Shown here one piece after another: positions 1-14,200 of a stretch of DNA of 64,000 nucleotides. The position numbers and the translations under genes were made by a program. The stretch lies in contig OX453277.1 of the NCBI GenBank assembly GCA_949710005.1, positions 4,236,001 to 4,300,000 of the forward strand. The letters run 5' to 3'. The DNA is from Ricordea florida. Taxonomy: Eukaryota > Cnidaria > Anthozoa > Corallimorpharia > Ricordeidae. The notes under the pieces are model-generated. The model did not search any database. It was given only the letters and a program-made list of their open reading frames with translations, and was not told the DNA's origin. Every line of letters starts with the position of its first letter. The stretch's first letter is position 1.

Positions 1-160
1 ACCTGTTTCAACTCCTCGTTCATCCTTGTAAATAGCTAACTGGTCTGCCTCCCACCAGTTGGGATTCTTAACTATGTTGTTTATATTTGTTGTATTTGTT
101 TCATTTGACCCTGAAAAGCCCCTCTAGGGGAGTGGTCAATTAAGTATTTATTTGTCACTA
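1..160 (+). repeat. Probable 3' end of a dispersed (non-LTR-like) repeat
   Basis: The first ~160 bases run to a short TATTTATTTG-like tail and contain no plausible coding exon. The wording and the tail resemble the 3' ends of dispersed retroelements that I recall from coral genomes. The element is cut by the window edge, so its class cannot be confirmed. Assignment is by recollection and tail shape only. Confidence 0.35.
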
Positions 161-369
161 TACCAGACCTGGGATGAAAAGAGCATTCTTTTTATGCTTT
201 TTAAACACTTTCTGTTTCCATTTTTGGTCATCCACTTCCTGTTCAGGGAATAGTTGTATATTTATTAAATACATAATTATTATTATTTTGCAGGGAGGAA
301 TATCCAGATCAACTGATCAGTGTAAGTGTGTTAGGTTTCTTGATGTCACCATACTCATGAGAAGAATAT

Positions 370-500
370 ATGTTGTGGTTCAATTTTTTTCTTTGTTTAA
401 ATTTTATTTTCCTTTGTTTTTTGCTATGGAAATATATGATAATGAGTTTGAAATAAAGGAAAATAAAATTTAAACCAAGGATTAAATTGAACCACAACAT
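370..500. mobile_element. Foldback MITE, family A, copy 1
   Basis: A 131-bp near-palindrome. The left arm begins ATGTTGTGGTTCAATTTTT and the right arm ends AAATTGAACCACAACAT; the arms also share an inner TTTAAATTTTATTTTCCTTT block. A second copy of the same family lies at 16454-16594, inside an AHI1 intron. There is no coding capacity, so it would need a transposase from elsewhere. Confidence 0.8.
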
Positions 501-608
501 ATATGCATCACACTAGTAGTAAAAATAACTGATTTTATTTGTTGTTGCACTTACATTTATACAGATCATTCTACTCAAAAGAGTCAGATTACAAATTAAT
601 TTATATTC

Positions 609-1225
609 TTAACCCATTTGCTCCTGGACCTTTTGTTGAAAAACAGCTTCTGAAGCTATTCGGATATTTCTACTCACCGTTTGCCTAAAAAGTACTGACA
701 CGTGCCCAAATTTTGGTTGAAAATCAACCAGTAAACAAGCCTTCGTACCAGATGGTAAATTACAGCGTCTGAAGTTCATCTTGTGCAGAGAGCAAAATTT
801 CGAGATTTTGGGTTGAAGAGTTTCCCTGCCCCCTCAACTTTTACTTTTCGCTCCCTCTCCTCGCCGCTTCTTTTTTTTTTTTCTTGCCCCATTTTTTCTT
901 GACTTTGCTGGGTATTTAGTAAGCTTTGGTTTGGTGGGAAACATTTTCACAAAATATCTGAGGATCATGAAATTATTTTGAACAAGGTCTAGTGGAGCAA
1001 AATCTTCATTGAAATTTTCAGGTCAAGGTTACATGGTTTTTTGCGTGTTTCTCTGGACTGCTTGACTGAATTACAATTTAGGTATGGTTCGAAAGATCTT
1101 TTCCTGCCGGGCAACTTACCTGTCAAAGTTGTCCTTGACCCTTAAAACTGATGACATCACAAGTGCTACAAGGGTCTTGCTTTTGGGGGGGCAGTTACGG
1201 ACATTTCAGGGGCAAATGGGGTAAT
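609..1225. mobile_element. TTAA-ended inverted-repeat element (piggyBac-like MITE)
   Basis: The left end reads TTAACCCATTTGCTCCTGG. The right end reads CAGGGGCAAATGGGGTAAT, its imperfect reverse complement. The ~600 bp between carries no open frame of note. TTAA followed by CCC at the termini fits piggyBac-type non-autonomous elements, and the satellite unit at 54334-61186 starts in the same way. The family is inferred from the termini alone. Confidence 0.55.
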
Positions 1226-1301
1226 AATATAGGTTGGGCTGTATAAATCTTAAGGAATTTCCTTGGTAGGTTCATGGAATATCCTTTTAGGGTAAAAGTG
1301 G

Positions 1302-1459
1302 TTAGTAATGGTAATAGGACTGAGTGGAGTCCAATTCGGTCTGTAATCATACGAGTGATTAACAAAATCGGACGACCGCGTCGCGGGAGTCCGATTTGTT
1401 TAATCACGAGTATGATTGCAGACCGAATTGGACGACACGAAGTCTTATTACCAATTAAT
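1302..1459. mobile_element. Long palindromic MITE
   Basis: A ~158-bp foldback. GGTAATAGGAC on the left pairs with GTCTTATTACC on the right, and the inner arms around GTCCAATTCGGTCTGTAATC and AACAAAATCGGAC pair with their complements. The loop at ~1373-1385 is GC-rich. A diverged fragment of the same family, with AACAAAATCGGACGACC, lies at ~21735-21785 downstream of AHI1. The palindrome is seen directly; the transposon class is unknown. Confidence 0.75.
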
Positions 1460-2267
1460 CATAACTTTAACAAAATTTTTTATATATAAACTTATTTTTT
1501 TCTTAATCAAAACACGTGAAATTCCAAGATTTGTTTTGCTAGCAGTGAAAAAAAAAAAGCCATTTAAGCGCGCGCATGATGGCGCGTACTGTCCAATCAC
1601 TCAGGCATGACGCGTACTGTCCTATTTAACTGTCCTATTAAGGCTGAAATCAGGGCAGTTGATAGCCAATCAGATTTGAGAATTTTGTTATAGTTATGAT
1701 TAACTTAGGTATTCATGCAGTAAGTGCGGGTCATATCCGCGAGCCATGGGGTTGGAGCACATTTCTTAACAAATTGCCACCACTCGGATTGTTTCTGCAA
1801 GTTGTGATGTAACCCTTTCTTTGGTTTATCAATCTTTGAAAAAGTTTGGTTACAAAGTAAAAGCAACAGAAGGAAGAACCACAACATCTCTGTGGTACAC
1901 TACAGGAATATACCCAGACTGACTGAAACTGAACACAGGAGTGAATGATAAAAATAACAATGATATGAATGATAATGGTAATGATATACTGTGATTCAAA
2001 GGTACCTGATATATTGACATAGAGAGTAACAACTCTGTAACTGAAGCAGTGTATGCAAAGAACCTCAAAGTGTCCTCTGATAAAATGCCAGATTCTCTTG
2101 TAAATTGCCTTTACTTGCTTTTGAAGCAAAAGAAGAATTTGATCTCGCTGGAAATAACATCGAGAGCCAACTGGGGTCTTCTTTGATGTATCCCTTCAAT
2201 TTTTTATAATTTGGGGTACATGTACTGTAATTACCCCCCAAAAATGTACCATTAATTCCCTTTTTAG

Positions 2268-5200
2268 TGCTTTCTCAGGAAAGTTCTAGAGTTTTAAAGG
2301 CTCGACAAAGGACACAGGCAAGATTTGAGTCCTTTCTCAGAGATGCAGTTGCAGCTGATGAAAGGTTTGAAAAAGTTGTCTGTCCAGAGTACCGTGCTGT
2401 AGATATACAAGTGAAGTACAGATGTACAAAAGTAATCAAAATAGGCTGATCTAAACAGCAACATTTTTGGGTGCACAGCAGTGTAGTGGATAGTTTGCTT
2501 AAGTCAAGAGGTTCAGAGCTCAAGCCCTGCAGACTGGTCTTTCTTGTTTCTTTGAAAAAGGAACTTTACACTGTCTCTTTTCACCCACGTGTATAAACGG
2601 GTACCAGCAATTTTATACTGGAAGTAGCTTGTTCTGTCTCCTTACACATGAAACTCAACCCCACACTGTCTCTCTCTACCCAGGTGTATAAATGGGTACC
2701 AGGGATATAATGCTGGGTCAGTAGCTTGTGCTGTCTCCTTAGACAAGAAACACAACTCCACACTATCTCCCTCCACCCAGGTGTACACAGTAAACGAGTG
2801 CTGGTGATATACCGGTAATGATGGTGGCAAACCCTACAATGGACTACCATCCCATTCATGGGGTTTGACAATACTTGTAGGTGGTTCATACTTCTCTTGA
2901 GGGTCTATATCATAGAGCAAAACTTTGTTATGTTTCCCTTTGTTTTACTAATCATTCAGGTACTCTGAGTTTAATGTATTATATCTTGCTGAATATTGGC
3001 AGATTGATGAAGTGTTGTACTGTTACTTTTATTTAGCAATGTCCAGGAAACGAAGGCAAAGAGGAAGAAAAAAAAGAGAACACATACAAGTGATGCGGTG
3101 GTAAGATCTACAGGTTGATGCTCTAAAATGTTATCAAATTGGCATTACTTTATTAGTTATTCCTGGCTCTCATTACAGTGTAAAATGCAATCTGTAGCTT
3201 ATTTAACAATTATTTGCCGTTTGAAGGCAAAGTGAATGTTATACACTTAATGTATGGTGCCAAGGGAAACAGTTAGTTTTGTTTTCCCAGGAGTCCTAAT
3301 GTTTCCCAAGATGAAGTCTCGGGGAAACATCAGAACTCACCATTCTCGGCCAATGAGAGTTCAAGAATTTCTATAATCACCTGAGTCATTATACTAATTG
3401 TTTATAGTGTCAATTCTGTAGTCCTTTTATAAGCAATTCATAATTATGTTAGCATAAGTTTATGGGGGAAGTGTATATTAATACAGGGATGTCCAAATGG
3501 GCCAATAACTGGTCATATCGCTGGCTACTTTAATGTTTGTGCTGGCTACAGTTCATTGAGTTTGTCCCTTTCAATTAAATTACAAAGTAATAATCTTGGC
3601 CCCTTTGCCATCTACTCTCTTACCTTCTTCTCCTGCTTATCTTCTCCTGTTGTGGAAAATCTTTTTTTTTTTGACAGCTCTCTAAATACAAGAGTAACAA
3701 AAGTGAATTTGTTGTTTTCAGCTTGAGACCATAAAGTCTGGCAGTCCTATTGCTAAAACTATATCACAGTCTGAGGAAAATCTTCTTCAAGCAAATCTCT
3801 ACAAAGAGGGTAATGAAACTTTTTGCTTGCTAAGGTGTTGGTGAACTTAGTAAATCAAGTGATGAATTTGCTGATTGAATGCAATATCACAGAGAAAGAC
3901 AAAGTTCAACATTCAGTCAGTGTACTGTTTCAGAAGATTGACAAGGGAAACAGGTTTAAGAGTGGAATATTATTGAGAAATTACTTTATGCAAAAGAAAT
4001 AATTTTTGGTAATTGTTTCTTAAATGAGCTGCATATACTGTACACTATATCATTATTTTTTAATTATTAGTTACTTGATTAAATTTATTGCTATTGTTAT
4101 TGTTTTTCTTAATTTCTGGTCAGATGATCAAGCACTGGATGGAAAAGAAAACAAAAAGAGCTACCAGGAATTGCTGGAAAACACAGCCGCAGAACCAGCA
4201 AGTCTAGCTGAGGATTCTGAACACAAAACTCCCAAGAAAACCAAACAAAAAAAGACAAAACCTTTAACAAGGTACATTATAAAGAGGTTTAGCCTAGTTA
4301 CCATGTAAGCAGTGGTTGAAAGTATTAATATATTAAGAACTTTTAAATTATTTAGATTACATCAGATTTAAAGTATGTGCCTGTTTTATTGGATCTGAGC
4401 CCTGGACTGCCACCTTGTTAGAATCTTTTTAAGGACCAGATCATGGTCAAGGAAGCCATGAAATTTTATTTGAATAAAAACATTTTTACAGCAATTATTT
4501 CTTTTATAATAATTAAGTCATTATTTATTACTGATAGAAGCTTCAGTAGTATTTTCTGACAGATAGATGTCCACAGTCCTTTATCTGTTTTAAGTGAGTG
4601 TACAGTATCAACATGTAGTTGTGCACTGTCTGTGTTTTGAAATCAGTGAACAGAACACCCCTGAAGAATCAAAAGAGAAGCAAAGAAGAAGACGAAAACC
4701 AAAAACCCCTGAACAGGAAATAGATGGAGAAAGTGCTAAGGAAAATTTAGGATATGAAAATGAACCTGCAGTGGTTGAAGGAGAGGTAAGAGATCACAGT
4801 AGAATAAAAAAAAAATGTAATATATATCTGAATTAATATTATCAAACTTCTATATTCAATATTATCGTGATGTAATTTTTTGTGCAGGTGGAACAGCCTT
4901 CTACAACCAAGAAAAAGAGGAGAAAGACAAGAAGAAGACTGCTCGGTAATGGATTGAAATGCTAAAATGTGAATCATAAAATATATGTGAGGAATAAATT
5001 TCAAGGTGTATGGAGAAAATCTGAGTTACATGTACTCTGTGCCAATAAATTCTCTGCTATAATCAAAGGGATAATTGATATGCTTTCTCACTGGCAGTGT
5101 GATACAAAATGAGAAGGTAGTGAGCCACAATTGGAAGTGTGAACTGGTAGTGAATGATTCAGATACTTTTAAGGGGTGTTTACATTGTACTGAAGCAACT

Positions 5201-8200
5201 TTCACTTGTGTATGAGTTCATTCTGTTTCGTTCTAGTTTGTGTTCCTTGGTTTTGTTGAACCCATATTGCCAGGTTACCTTTATGTTCTGGTGTGGACAA
5301 ATGAGAGTCACAGATTTTGCTCAGTTAATTTGTTCATTTGTAATGTCTGCCTGATCATGCTTTTTAAAGTTTAACTGCTCAAGCAATCCCTTTTTTCTGA
5401 TCCTTGGTGCGCAGAGCATGATGCGCAAACTCATAGGACAAACACGACAACAAATGTGTGCAATGTGGGCAATAACTGCAGGAAGAGACAGAAAACAAAC
5501 TGGTTATGATCTATTACAGATTCTGCCTCGAAGAAAGGGCACTATTATGGGCCTTCTTTTAGTAATTGGAATGCTTGTTATCTAGATGCTGAATCTACAG
5601 ATCAGCTGAATGATGTGATGAAAAGAGATGATGACGGCTACATTCTCTCAGTCATGATCCACCGTGCAGATCCCCTGAAACCTGATCTTTGTGTTTCACA
5701 TCCACTAGTGAGAGTGCATGTTGTGGATATAGATACTGGACAGTACGTAAAAAAATCTAACAGGTACAAATTAAAACAGAAATTTCGATATGCATAATAC
5801 GACTGATCAGTTTATAGTATTATCTTTTTAGAATGGCATTGCCAGATTCTTTGCAGGAAAATACAATGATAACTTTGGGTTTCATGGCCATTTCATGGGA
5901 GTTAAAATTCAGGCTGAGGTGTCACAGTCTTTTGGTTTATTATAATTGGCCCGTATTTGCAAAAATAAAGGGGTTAGCCCTAGGCCTTGAGGCACTGGTG
6001 CTGGAGCTGTATTGGCAGGAAATTGAAATACACAATGGTTTCAATGTAAATAGTACCACTGAAAGTTTTAAAGTGAACTGAAGTTTCAAGTATTACCAGT
6101 GGTGTTTTATCAGAGCGAACGACAAAGTTCTGACACTCTCAACTTTAGCTTATCTTTTAATCTTATGGTGATACAACTCATATTATCAAATCGTTTGAGA
6201 AACCATTTCTTATATGTTGACATTATTTGGAAGGACCTGTAGCCTGCTTTGTGCAGAAATTATTATTGTAATATTTTGTGGTGCAGCTATTTTTTGTTTT
6301 CTTGCACAGAGCACGCAATGTAACCTCATATTATGAGAATGATAGTGACATGCCTGTGGATTATATTATGCCAATTATGACGCAACCTTATGACTTTAAG
6401 AAGTACAAGTAAGTTTGACTTGTTGCTTTCTTGTGCCCCATTCATGATCAGTTGTTATTTCTTTTTCAACTGCATGTAACAAGCATATTTGATTCTTTTA
6501 TTTTTGCCATTATGTTTCTACATGGTCATATAATTAAATATGGAATTATAATAATGATTTAATTAGTATATATCAACTCTGCAACCTTGACACCTTAAGC
6601 AATCTGATTGGCTCAGCATCATGGGATATTCAACAATATTCACCTCCTTCAAGGTGAATAGTCCTGGAGATTCTGGGAAATCCAAGTTTGTTCAACTGAG
6701 GTTTGGCTGAAGAAAAATAAAATGGCCTGCATCAATTCTTGCTTTATGGTTGTTTGCATGAGATGCCACTGAAGTGGCTTCATCGGTATAATTATACTAA
6801 AACAATTGAAGGAGTGCTCTGGAAGCCCCAAGTGACCACTGATCAACTCTCCAATTCTCCTTCCAATTTACCCTGAATTTGCTTGGAAATTGAATGGAAA
6901 AATTGATAGTGGATCAAGAGTCATTTAAGGTGTTGTTCCACAAACCACTTCATTTATTACTCCCTTCAATCACAGTGAATATTTTTTTTGGAAATGTTTT
7001 CCTTGCAGCTTTGCAGCTTGGTAAACATTGTGCCGCTCTTCACCTCAATTTCAAAGAAAATAATATTATTAATTATTCCATATTTTATTTACTGGTGATC
7101 ACATTTATGTACATCTTTGAACCCTTTGCTGTCCCAGTTTGATTGACCTGTACTAAAATTAATGAACAAAACTTTAATTTTGCTGTACCTTTTGTCTATA
7201 AAATTTTACTCAGTACTAATAACCGCACAAAGTCTGTCTAAATATTATTAAAATAATTAAAATTCCAGTGAGGTATTTCTATTTTATTAGGTCTCTGATG
7301 CCATCTTGGGAAGAGGTTCTTGTGTTCAATGAAATATTTTCATACTTTCTTGGTTGTGAGGAATCAGATCCTAAAGTCATCATGTTTTTTGAGGTATGAA
7401 AATTAAGCCACTTCTTGGTCACAACTGGATGATTTAGAATCAAAGGGCTTAGTCAGGCTAAGTTACTTTTGTGGGTACTTTTAATGTTTCTCCAATATGC
7501 ATTTTAATTTGTTTCTAAAAAAAGAACCAGACATTGGTAAAACAAAAAACTTGGCTGCCTGCAAAAAAATCAGGTTTGTAAAGGAAAGTTGAATTATATG
7601 CTGTTGCCACAGAATTCTCTCAGCATACATTGAAGTTTAGTAAAAAGTACCCTAAGCCCTTAATGGGTAGTTTGTTTTAGCACTCCTTGGAGTAAAAAGT
7701 TCTGTAATTGCTGCCATTAATAATTTATTCTGTTTAACGTCAGTGACTTTTAAATTATTCTCTAAGGTGGTTGACTTTTTGAGCATGACAGCTACCAAGA
7801 GGATGAAAACTTCTCAATCAACTGGCAAAGGCTGGTACCAAGTGGCTTGGGCATTTCTTAAAGTATGTGTTCCCTTCTGATACTGTAACATGTGTTCCCT
7901 TCTGATACTGTAACATGTGTTCCCTTCTGATACTGTAACATGTGTTCCCTTCTGATACTGTAACATGTGTTCTCCTCTGATACTGTAACATGTGTTCTCC
8001 TCTGATACTGTAACATGTGTGGGTTATTGTCTGAGCATGAGGTCAAGGTAGCTGTACTGTATGTTGTGGGGATAGTTTCTAAAGCTCCGACGAAGGGCTA
8101 ACGCTTGAAACAGCAGCACCTCCCTTTTACCTTATGGTGGTATAACTTACTTAATCAACTCGTTTGATTTACCCAATTTCTTGTGTACTGTATGTTGGCC

Positions 8201-11200
8201 AAGTTTTACTTTTTTGCATTTTTATTGACCGAGACATATTTGAGGTCAATAAAAATGATCTTGACTGAACAAACTTGGTCAATAAATGATTTATTATATG
8301 GTTGTTTTGTTTTGTTTTGTGGGATAATGCAGGAAATCCTGAGTGTGCAAGATAAGCCCACCTGTCCTGCTCAGGTAGCCAATCAGAACTCAGGCTTTAC
8401 CTTGTCTTACCTGCTTGCAGAACCAGTCATATAATAAATGTACTAATATGCAAATATACATGTCTTATAGACTTCCTGAAGAACTTTAGTGCTTGTATTC
8501 TTATAAAGCTTTTACTCCCCAAAATGATTGTATTATTATTTAAATTGTATAACTTGTTATTATTATATTTTTTTAGGTTGTTGGTGGCAATGGCACTCCA
8601 AACACTGATAAAAAAGTTCGTCTACAGCTCTTTCAACCTTCCAAGTCCACTTTTAGATCAAGTAATATGGTAGAGGTGAGATGTAGGCAAAATGTAGCTC
8701 GGCAAAGCTGACATTTTTGTTCATTTTGTTTTGTTTGTTTGTTTTTGCTCTTTCGTTTTTGGAATCGGACTGAATAACTTACCAATAAGCATTTATAATA
8801 AAGAATGCATAATTTTTGCATTGTTTCCATGGCTATGATGATATTTTGCAGGTTTATCAGTGGTGGAAGCAAGCAAAAAGAGTGACATATCCATCAACAC
8901 TGTATGTAACTTTGAAAGGAGTACAGCCACCCAAGACCATTAATCCTAGTTTACGGTCCATGTTCGCTATACAGCAGGTAAAATATGATTACTTGGTTTT
9001 TATTGCTCTGTAATGTACTTTAAATTGTGTAGCCAATGATTCAGTTTTTAGGTTACCTAACTCATTGATTGAGCAAACTACATTGTAAACACGGAATGTC
9101 AGGAAAGAAAAAAAGTGTCTCTTTGTGTCCCTTTGTTTCCAGGTTACAGGTGAAAAAATTTTGACAAATCAAAAACAATGAAGTTTGATACTGACTGTCT
9201 CTGTGGCATTTCATTTCTGTGTTATTTGAAAGACAGTATTTCTGTTAGTTGCCATAAAATATTTTGTAATGAAAATTCATTGATTTTCAAAATTTAAATG
9301 TTTGACATTTGAATTAACTTTAATTAACTTTATTCTTGATCATTATAGGAGAGAGGAAAAATGACATATGAAGAGTTAACCTTGGATGCAACCAGAAGAG
9401 CACATGGAATGAGGTTAATTATTTTATGAACAACTGTACATTTTTCATGAAGTTTAAAACTTCATCTCATGTACTGTTTTCATTTCAGGGATGGAAAGTC
9501 AGGCCAAGAACCGACAAACTGGACAAGACTTCCTGGACAGGTTGGCCCTCATCCTTGCTTATAGAGTTTTTCTTAAAATACTGTTTTCTCTCTTCACAAA
9601 AGTCAACATTCCTAACACTTAACCTTTTGAAAACGAAGGCAAGCAGAACTTATAAGTAGGAATTTCATGAGTGAAACTGAGAAATACCCTTGCCAGTCTC
9701 TACTAACTTTATGAAGTTCACCCTTGTTCACAGGCTCGTCGCTACATGACAGTATAAACTACATTGTAGGTGTGATCAAATTTTTTTGTCACAGGTCAAT
9801 CGGATTCCGAACAAACAGACATCCAGCCTGCCATCTGGAAAGAGAGGATGCTTTGTATTGAAATTTTCTCACAGTGGAAGGTTAAGTGCCATTCTTTGTT
9901 ACATTTTGCGGAATCCATCAAACTGCGTGCTATGATTGGCTCTTGAGTGGTCCGTAATCCATCAAACCGCGCGTTGTTATTGGCTCGTGAGCTAATCATA
10001 GCACGAGTTTCAAAGAGAGTATGTTTATTGTCTTTCAAGAAATAAAATTCTTTTTGTTTTTATCAAAGCCCCAAAATACCACATGGCGATTCGTTCCCTT
10101 TGAACAAAAACGGCCTTTTCTTGCCCTCGTATGGCAGTTTGGCGAGATTGTGTTGTTAAGTCAGAGTTATCTCATGTTTTTCTTTGTAGATTTCTGGCCT
10201 GTGGCTGCGCAGAGTTGGATAGTTTTCCCATTGTTATTTATGAGGTAAATGAAAAATGTCTAACGTACAAGGTTTGGTTCATGTCTGCATATCATGCGTG
10301 TAATTAAGTATTGTAGCGCTGGAGGGGGGGGGGGGAGGGGGGTAATTTTGCGATGGCTAACACCTTATCCAATAGGGAAGAGCACTACTTCTTGATGCGT
10401 GACGCTAGAGAACCTGGGAACAAGCACCAGCCAGCAGCCGCACGTGTGAGCCATGTGACTCCAGTGCGCTTTATTAATGTATTTTCAACGTACAATGTAA
10501 ATTACATGTTCCATCTTGTTATGCTGTTGCAAATAGCCCATTTCCAAGTTGCTACATGCCTCAGTTTCATAGCGAGTCCAGGTGGCAGACCATTTAAATG
10601 GAAATGAGTTTAATTTGCATAAGAATACTCTATCATTTCCATTTGAATGGTCTTGCACCTGGACTCGCTATGAAACTGAGGCATGTAGCAACTCGGAAAT
10701 GGGCTATTGAACTTTATATGTTGTGGTCATTTTGTAGATTCCTTCCTGCGAGAGTCGTGTCCGCCTCCCAGGGCATTTTAGTATCATCTATGACATGTGC
10801 TGGTCACCAGACGACTCTGAGCTTTTATCTGCGTCATCTGATGGTACAGTCAGGTAAGACTTTGTGCGTTGTGCAGCTTTTCTATCTAGTGATAGATAGT
10901 GTTAACTGAATAATCTAATCATCCCTTGCTCCCCTCCCCAGGGGACTGATACATAATAGAGTGTGTGGGTTTCTACGATAGGTGATTGGCTGAATAATCT
11001 AGCACCTTGCCCAATCAGAAGTGAAACTCTGATCCATCGCGACCAGTTCGTACGCGTTGTTACTCGCTTATTGCTGCCGTAATTTGCGTTCTCAAAAACT
11101 TCCGCGAAACCCGTAATCGAAAACCTAAAGCATGCAACTCTTCAACAGCGCTTTATAGGTTTTTCTGCAACCCGTTTTGTGGTTTCAACCCTCTCTGCAT

Positions 11201-14200
11201 ACATCCATTGTCTATTTGCTTCCCTTTGCTGACTTGACGTTTGTTTTTTTCCCCTTTGTTTATCAGATCCTGGGACACTGCTACCATGATGACGTCTTCC
11301 ATCAAGCTGTTTCCTCATCCCTGCTTCGTCTATGCAGCGCAGTATCACCCAGACTCCCCGCACATTGTTGTGACAGGGGGATACGATCACCTTATTAGGG
11401 TCTGGACGAAACTGAGTGATGGCCTCAACGGCAAAGTATATGTTACCGCTTGTTTCCTGTTCAATAAGTTATTTATTATCATTTGGAGATACTTGGTTCA
11501 TGTGACGCGTTTAGACCATTCGCGTACGAACGAAAATATTTGATGAATTATAACTACAGTTGTGACGAACAGCTGACGGTGGATTATGATTCTCTGTAAT
11601 TTTCCTGGTTGTCTTCTTACAGCTTTTAAGAGAAATTGAGGGACATGATGGATTTATAAACTGCATTTGTTTTGACAGTCAAGGTGAGAGTTTGATTTTC
11701 AGCGATCATTATTGTTTTTATGGCGAGAATGATGACAATTCCATTCGACCCGGACCGGCGTAAAATAGAAACAAAGCATATTTGCAACAGTAGAGCAGTA
11801 AAACAGGCACACTACGCGCCATGTGTAAGTCACAGAAATGGACCGACGAACTTCCAAAAAACATAGCTCAGTGTCAATTGACAGAAGGGTTAGGGGATAC
11901 ATGTACAGGACACGTTATTGTAGTGGTTAGCGTGCCGGACGTCCGAGCAGGAGGTCTGGAGTTTGAGCCCTGGTGCTGGCACTGTGTTGTTTCCTTAGAC
12001 AAGAAACTTAACTCAACACTGTCTCTCTCCACCCAGCTGTATAAATGGGAACCAGCGATATTATGCTGGGGGTGACCCTGCGTTGGACTAGCATCCCATC
12101 CGGGGTGGGGGGTGATAATAATACTCCCAGGTGCTTCATGCTTCTGAAACCGGGATAAGCTGCGGTCGTGTGGGCCTCCTGTGGCTTGTGTGCGTCTTTA
12201 CCTTTAACTTTAACTAAGGTGATAGAAGACGAAGGTTTTTTTTTTCACAAATGACACCCCTGTCAATTCGAGAACTCTTCAGTTGGTAGTTATGTAATAT
12301 TTGGATAAATTAAATTCGTTATTACATATCAATCAACTCAAGATGTGTCCGAAAAAAAAAACTAGTGATGTCAATGGCATATGTTGATTTGTGTGTCGAA
12401 ATTAACCGCAAACAATTTTTTCTTGATTAAGATGAAACCGAAGCGATTGCTTTTGCTTTGTTGGGTCCAAGAAGGAAAATCCCAAACAAAGTGTGTTTGC
12501 TTTATTTTTGTTTCTAAGGTGTGCGGATGTTCTCTGCAGACAGTGTCGGTATTGTCATGATGTGGAATACTCCTCTTCATTCTCGAGAAGACACCAAGAG
12601 GAAAAGGAAAGGAACGGGAGGTAGATCGCTGCTCGATGTCGATCAAATTGATAGTCGATTATGTAAATCATACATTTATACAAATGTTAGTGAAAGATTT
12701 GACAGTATTTTCGCAATATTTGGCATTTGTGTTACAACCCAAACAAATTTTCATACGAATTATACAGTCACGATCGAGTATCTAAGCAATATAACATCTA
12801 CAAATGTTTTATATTTCGCTGAAAATGCAGGTAATTTGCGCTATAGCCGTTTTTAAAAGCAAACTTAAAACTTTCCATTTTAAAAAAGCATTTTTATAAC
12901 TTTATTATTTTGTTGCTCTTGTTAAGCGCTTTTGAACTTTAGGGATACTAGCGCTTTATAAATATTTTATTATTATTATTATTATTATTATTTTTATTAT
13001 AACTGTACAAAACATATCTAGATTGGAAAAGAATCATCTTAGTCTGTAGAAACGCGCCATAAATCTGTTGTTCAGCGTCCAAAACAGACATTCAAAATTT
13101 GTATGGAGATTTATCTGGGTAGCCTTGGTTCGAGTTATCGCACTGTAATGGTGAGAGATGAACGTTTGCTTAAGAGTGAACCTGACAATGTTCAACAAAC
13201 TTTACTCAAACTTTCGCTTCATTTGTCCTAGGCTATGTGTATGACTGGAGTTTGTTGAAAATAATAGCTATAGATGAACTTAAGGTAAGCTGTAAATTTC
13301 TATAAAATTCTGTATTTAATATTTTTTAGTGTTAAGTATTGACGTGTCGTGTTACTTTTTTATCTGAAGCAAAGGCGAGACGTTTGTGGGAGAGTGGCAG
13401 ACGAATCACATCATATGTTAATTTTTTATTCTTTTCCCATTTTCTTTATCCATGTTGACATTAGCTCTCAATTTCCTGTTGTATTTAGCTCAAACCAAAG
13501 TTATTAATTTGGCCAATCACCACAGAGGCACACAGTGCAATGATCATGAATTAATCAAATTGCGCATCAAATGCATGTCTTTAGCACTAAGCGCGGGAAA
13601 TGCGTGCCGTTTGTCACGATTGGTTCTAGTTTTACTTCTGATTGGTCCACGAAATGGTGCGACAGTCTTTAACCAATCATTTATCCTAGTAATAACAAAC
13701 AACCACAGTAATGAAAAGAAAAACTTTCTTATTACCATTCTCTTTACTGATCTTAGCGCAGTGTCATTAATTCGATCACTCTTCACCCCAATGGACGTAA
13801 GCTATTGGTTCATGTACGGAACAGCGTCCTAAGCATGCTGGATCTGAGGAGTTTTACCATCATGCAGCGCTACCTTGGTGCGTCCAACTTCAAAGAACAC
13901 ATTCGCAGCACGCTGAGTGCGTGCGGAAGTTTCGTGTTTGCTGGTTCAGAAGACGGCCGCGCCTACGTATGGAACACGGAAACAGGTTGATATTTTAAGT
14001 AATGTGTCAAACACTATGTCCAGTGTTTCATAACATATAAAACACCGACAAGAGAGCTGAAAATACGACGTGTAGCGGAGTATTTTCAGCAACATTTAAG
14101 GTGTCTGATATGTGATGAAACACATGTATCGAGTGTTTGATATAGCTTCTCAAAAGTTATGACTTAGAAGGAGAAATCAAAGGTGCAAAAACAAGCTGTG

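Larger units (their letters stand above)
2268..4945 (+). other. AHI1: AHI1 N-terminal charged region (six exons)
   Basis: The exon at 2268-2410 encodes RFESFLRDAV, resembling the conserved RFEELL motif near the start of vertebrate jouberin. The next five exons are rich in Lys, Arg and Glu, including KAKRKKKKRTHTSDAV and KKKRRKTRRR. This matches the low-complexity basic N-terminus of the family. It is poorly conserved, so the small exons here are supported mainly by phase and splice-site agreement. Confidence 0.8.
5586..9540 (+). other. AHI1: AHI1 conserved region between N-terminus and WD40
   Basis: Eight exons encode the segment that is strongly conserved ahead of the propeller. Clear blocks are VHVVDIDTGQYVKK, DYIMPIMTQPYDFK, EVLVFNEIFSYF, KVIMFFEV, WYQVAWAFLK and YPSTLYVTLKGV. 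The beta-rich, membrane-domain-like pattern could be a C2-like sandwich, but that is inference. The segment ends in WTRLPGQ just before the first WD40 exon. Confidence 0.85.

Noticed and set aside
7858..8046. Minus-strand repetitive peptide
   Set aside because: It is the translation of the 25-bp minisatellite in the AHI1 intron.
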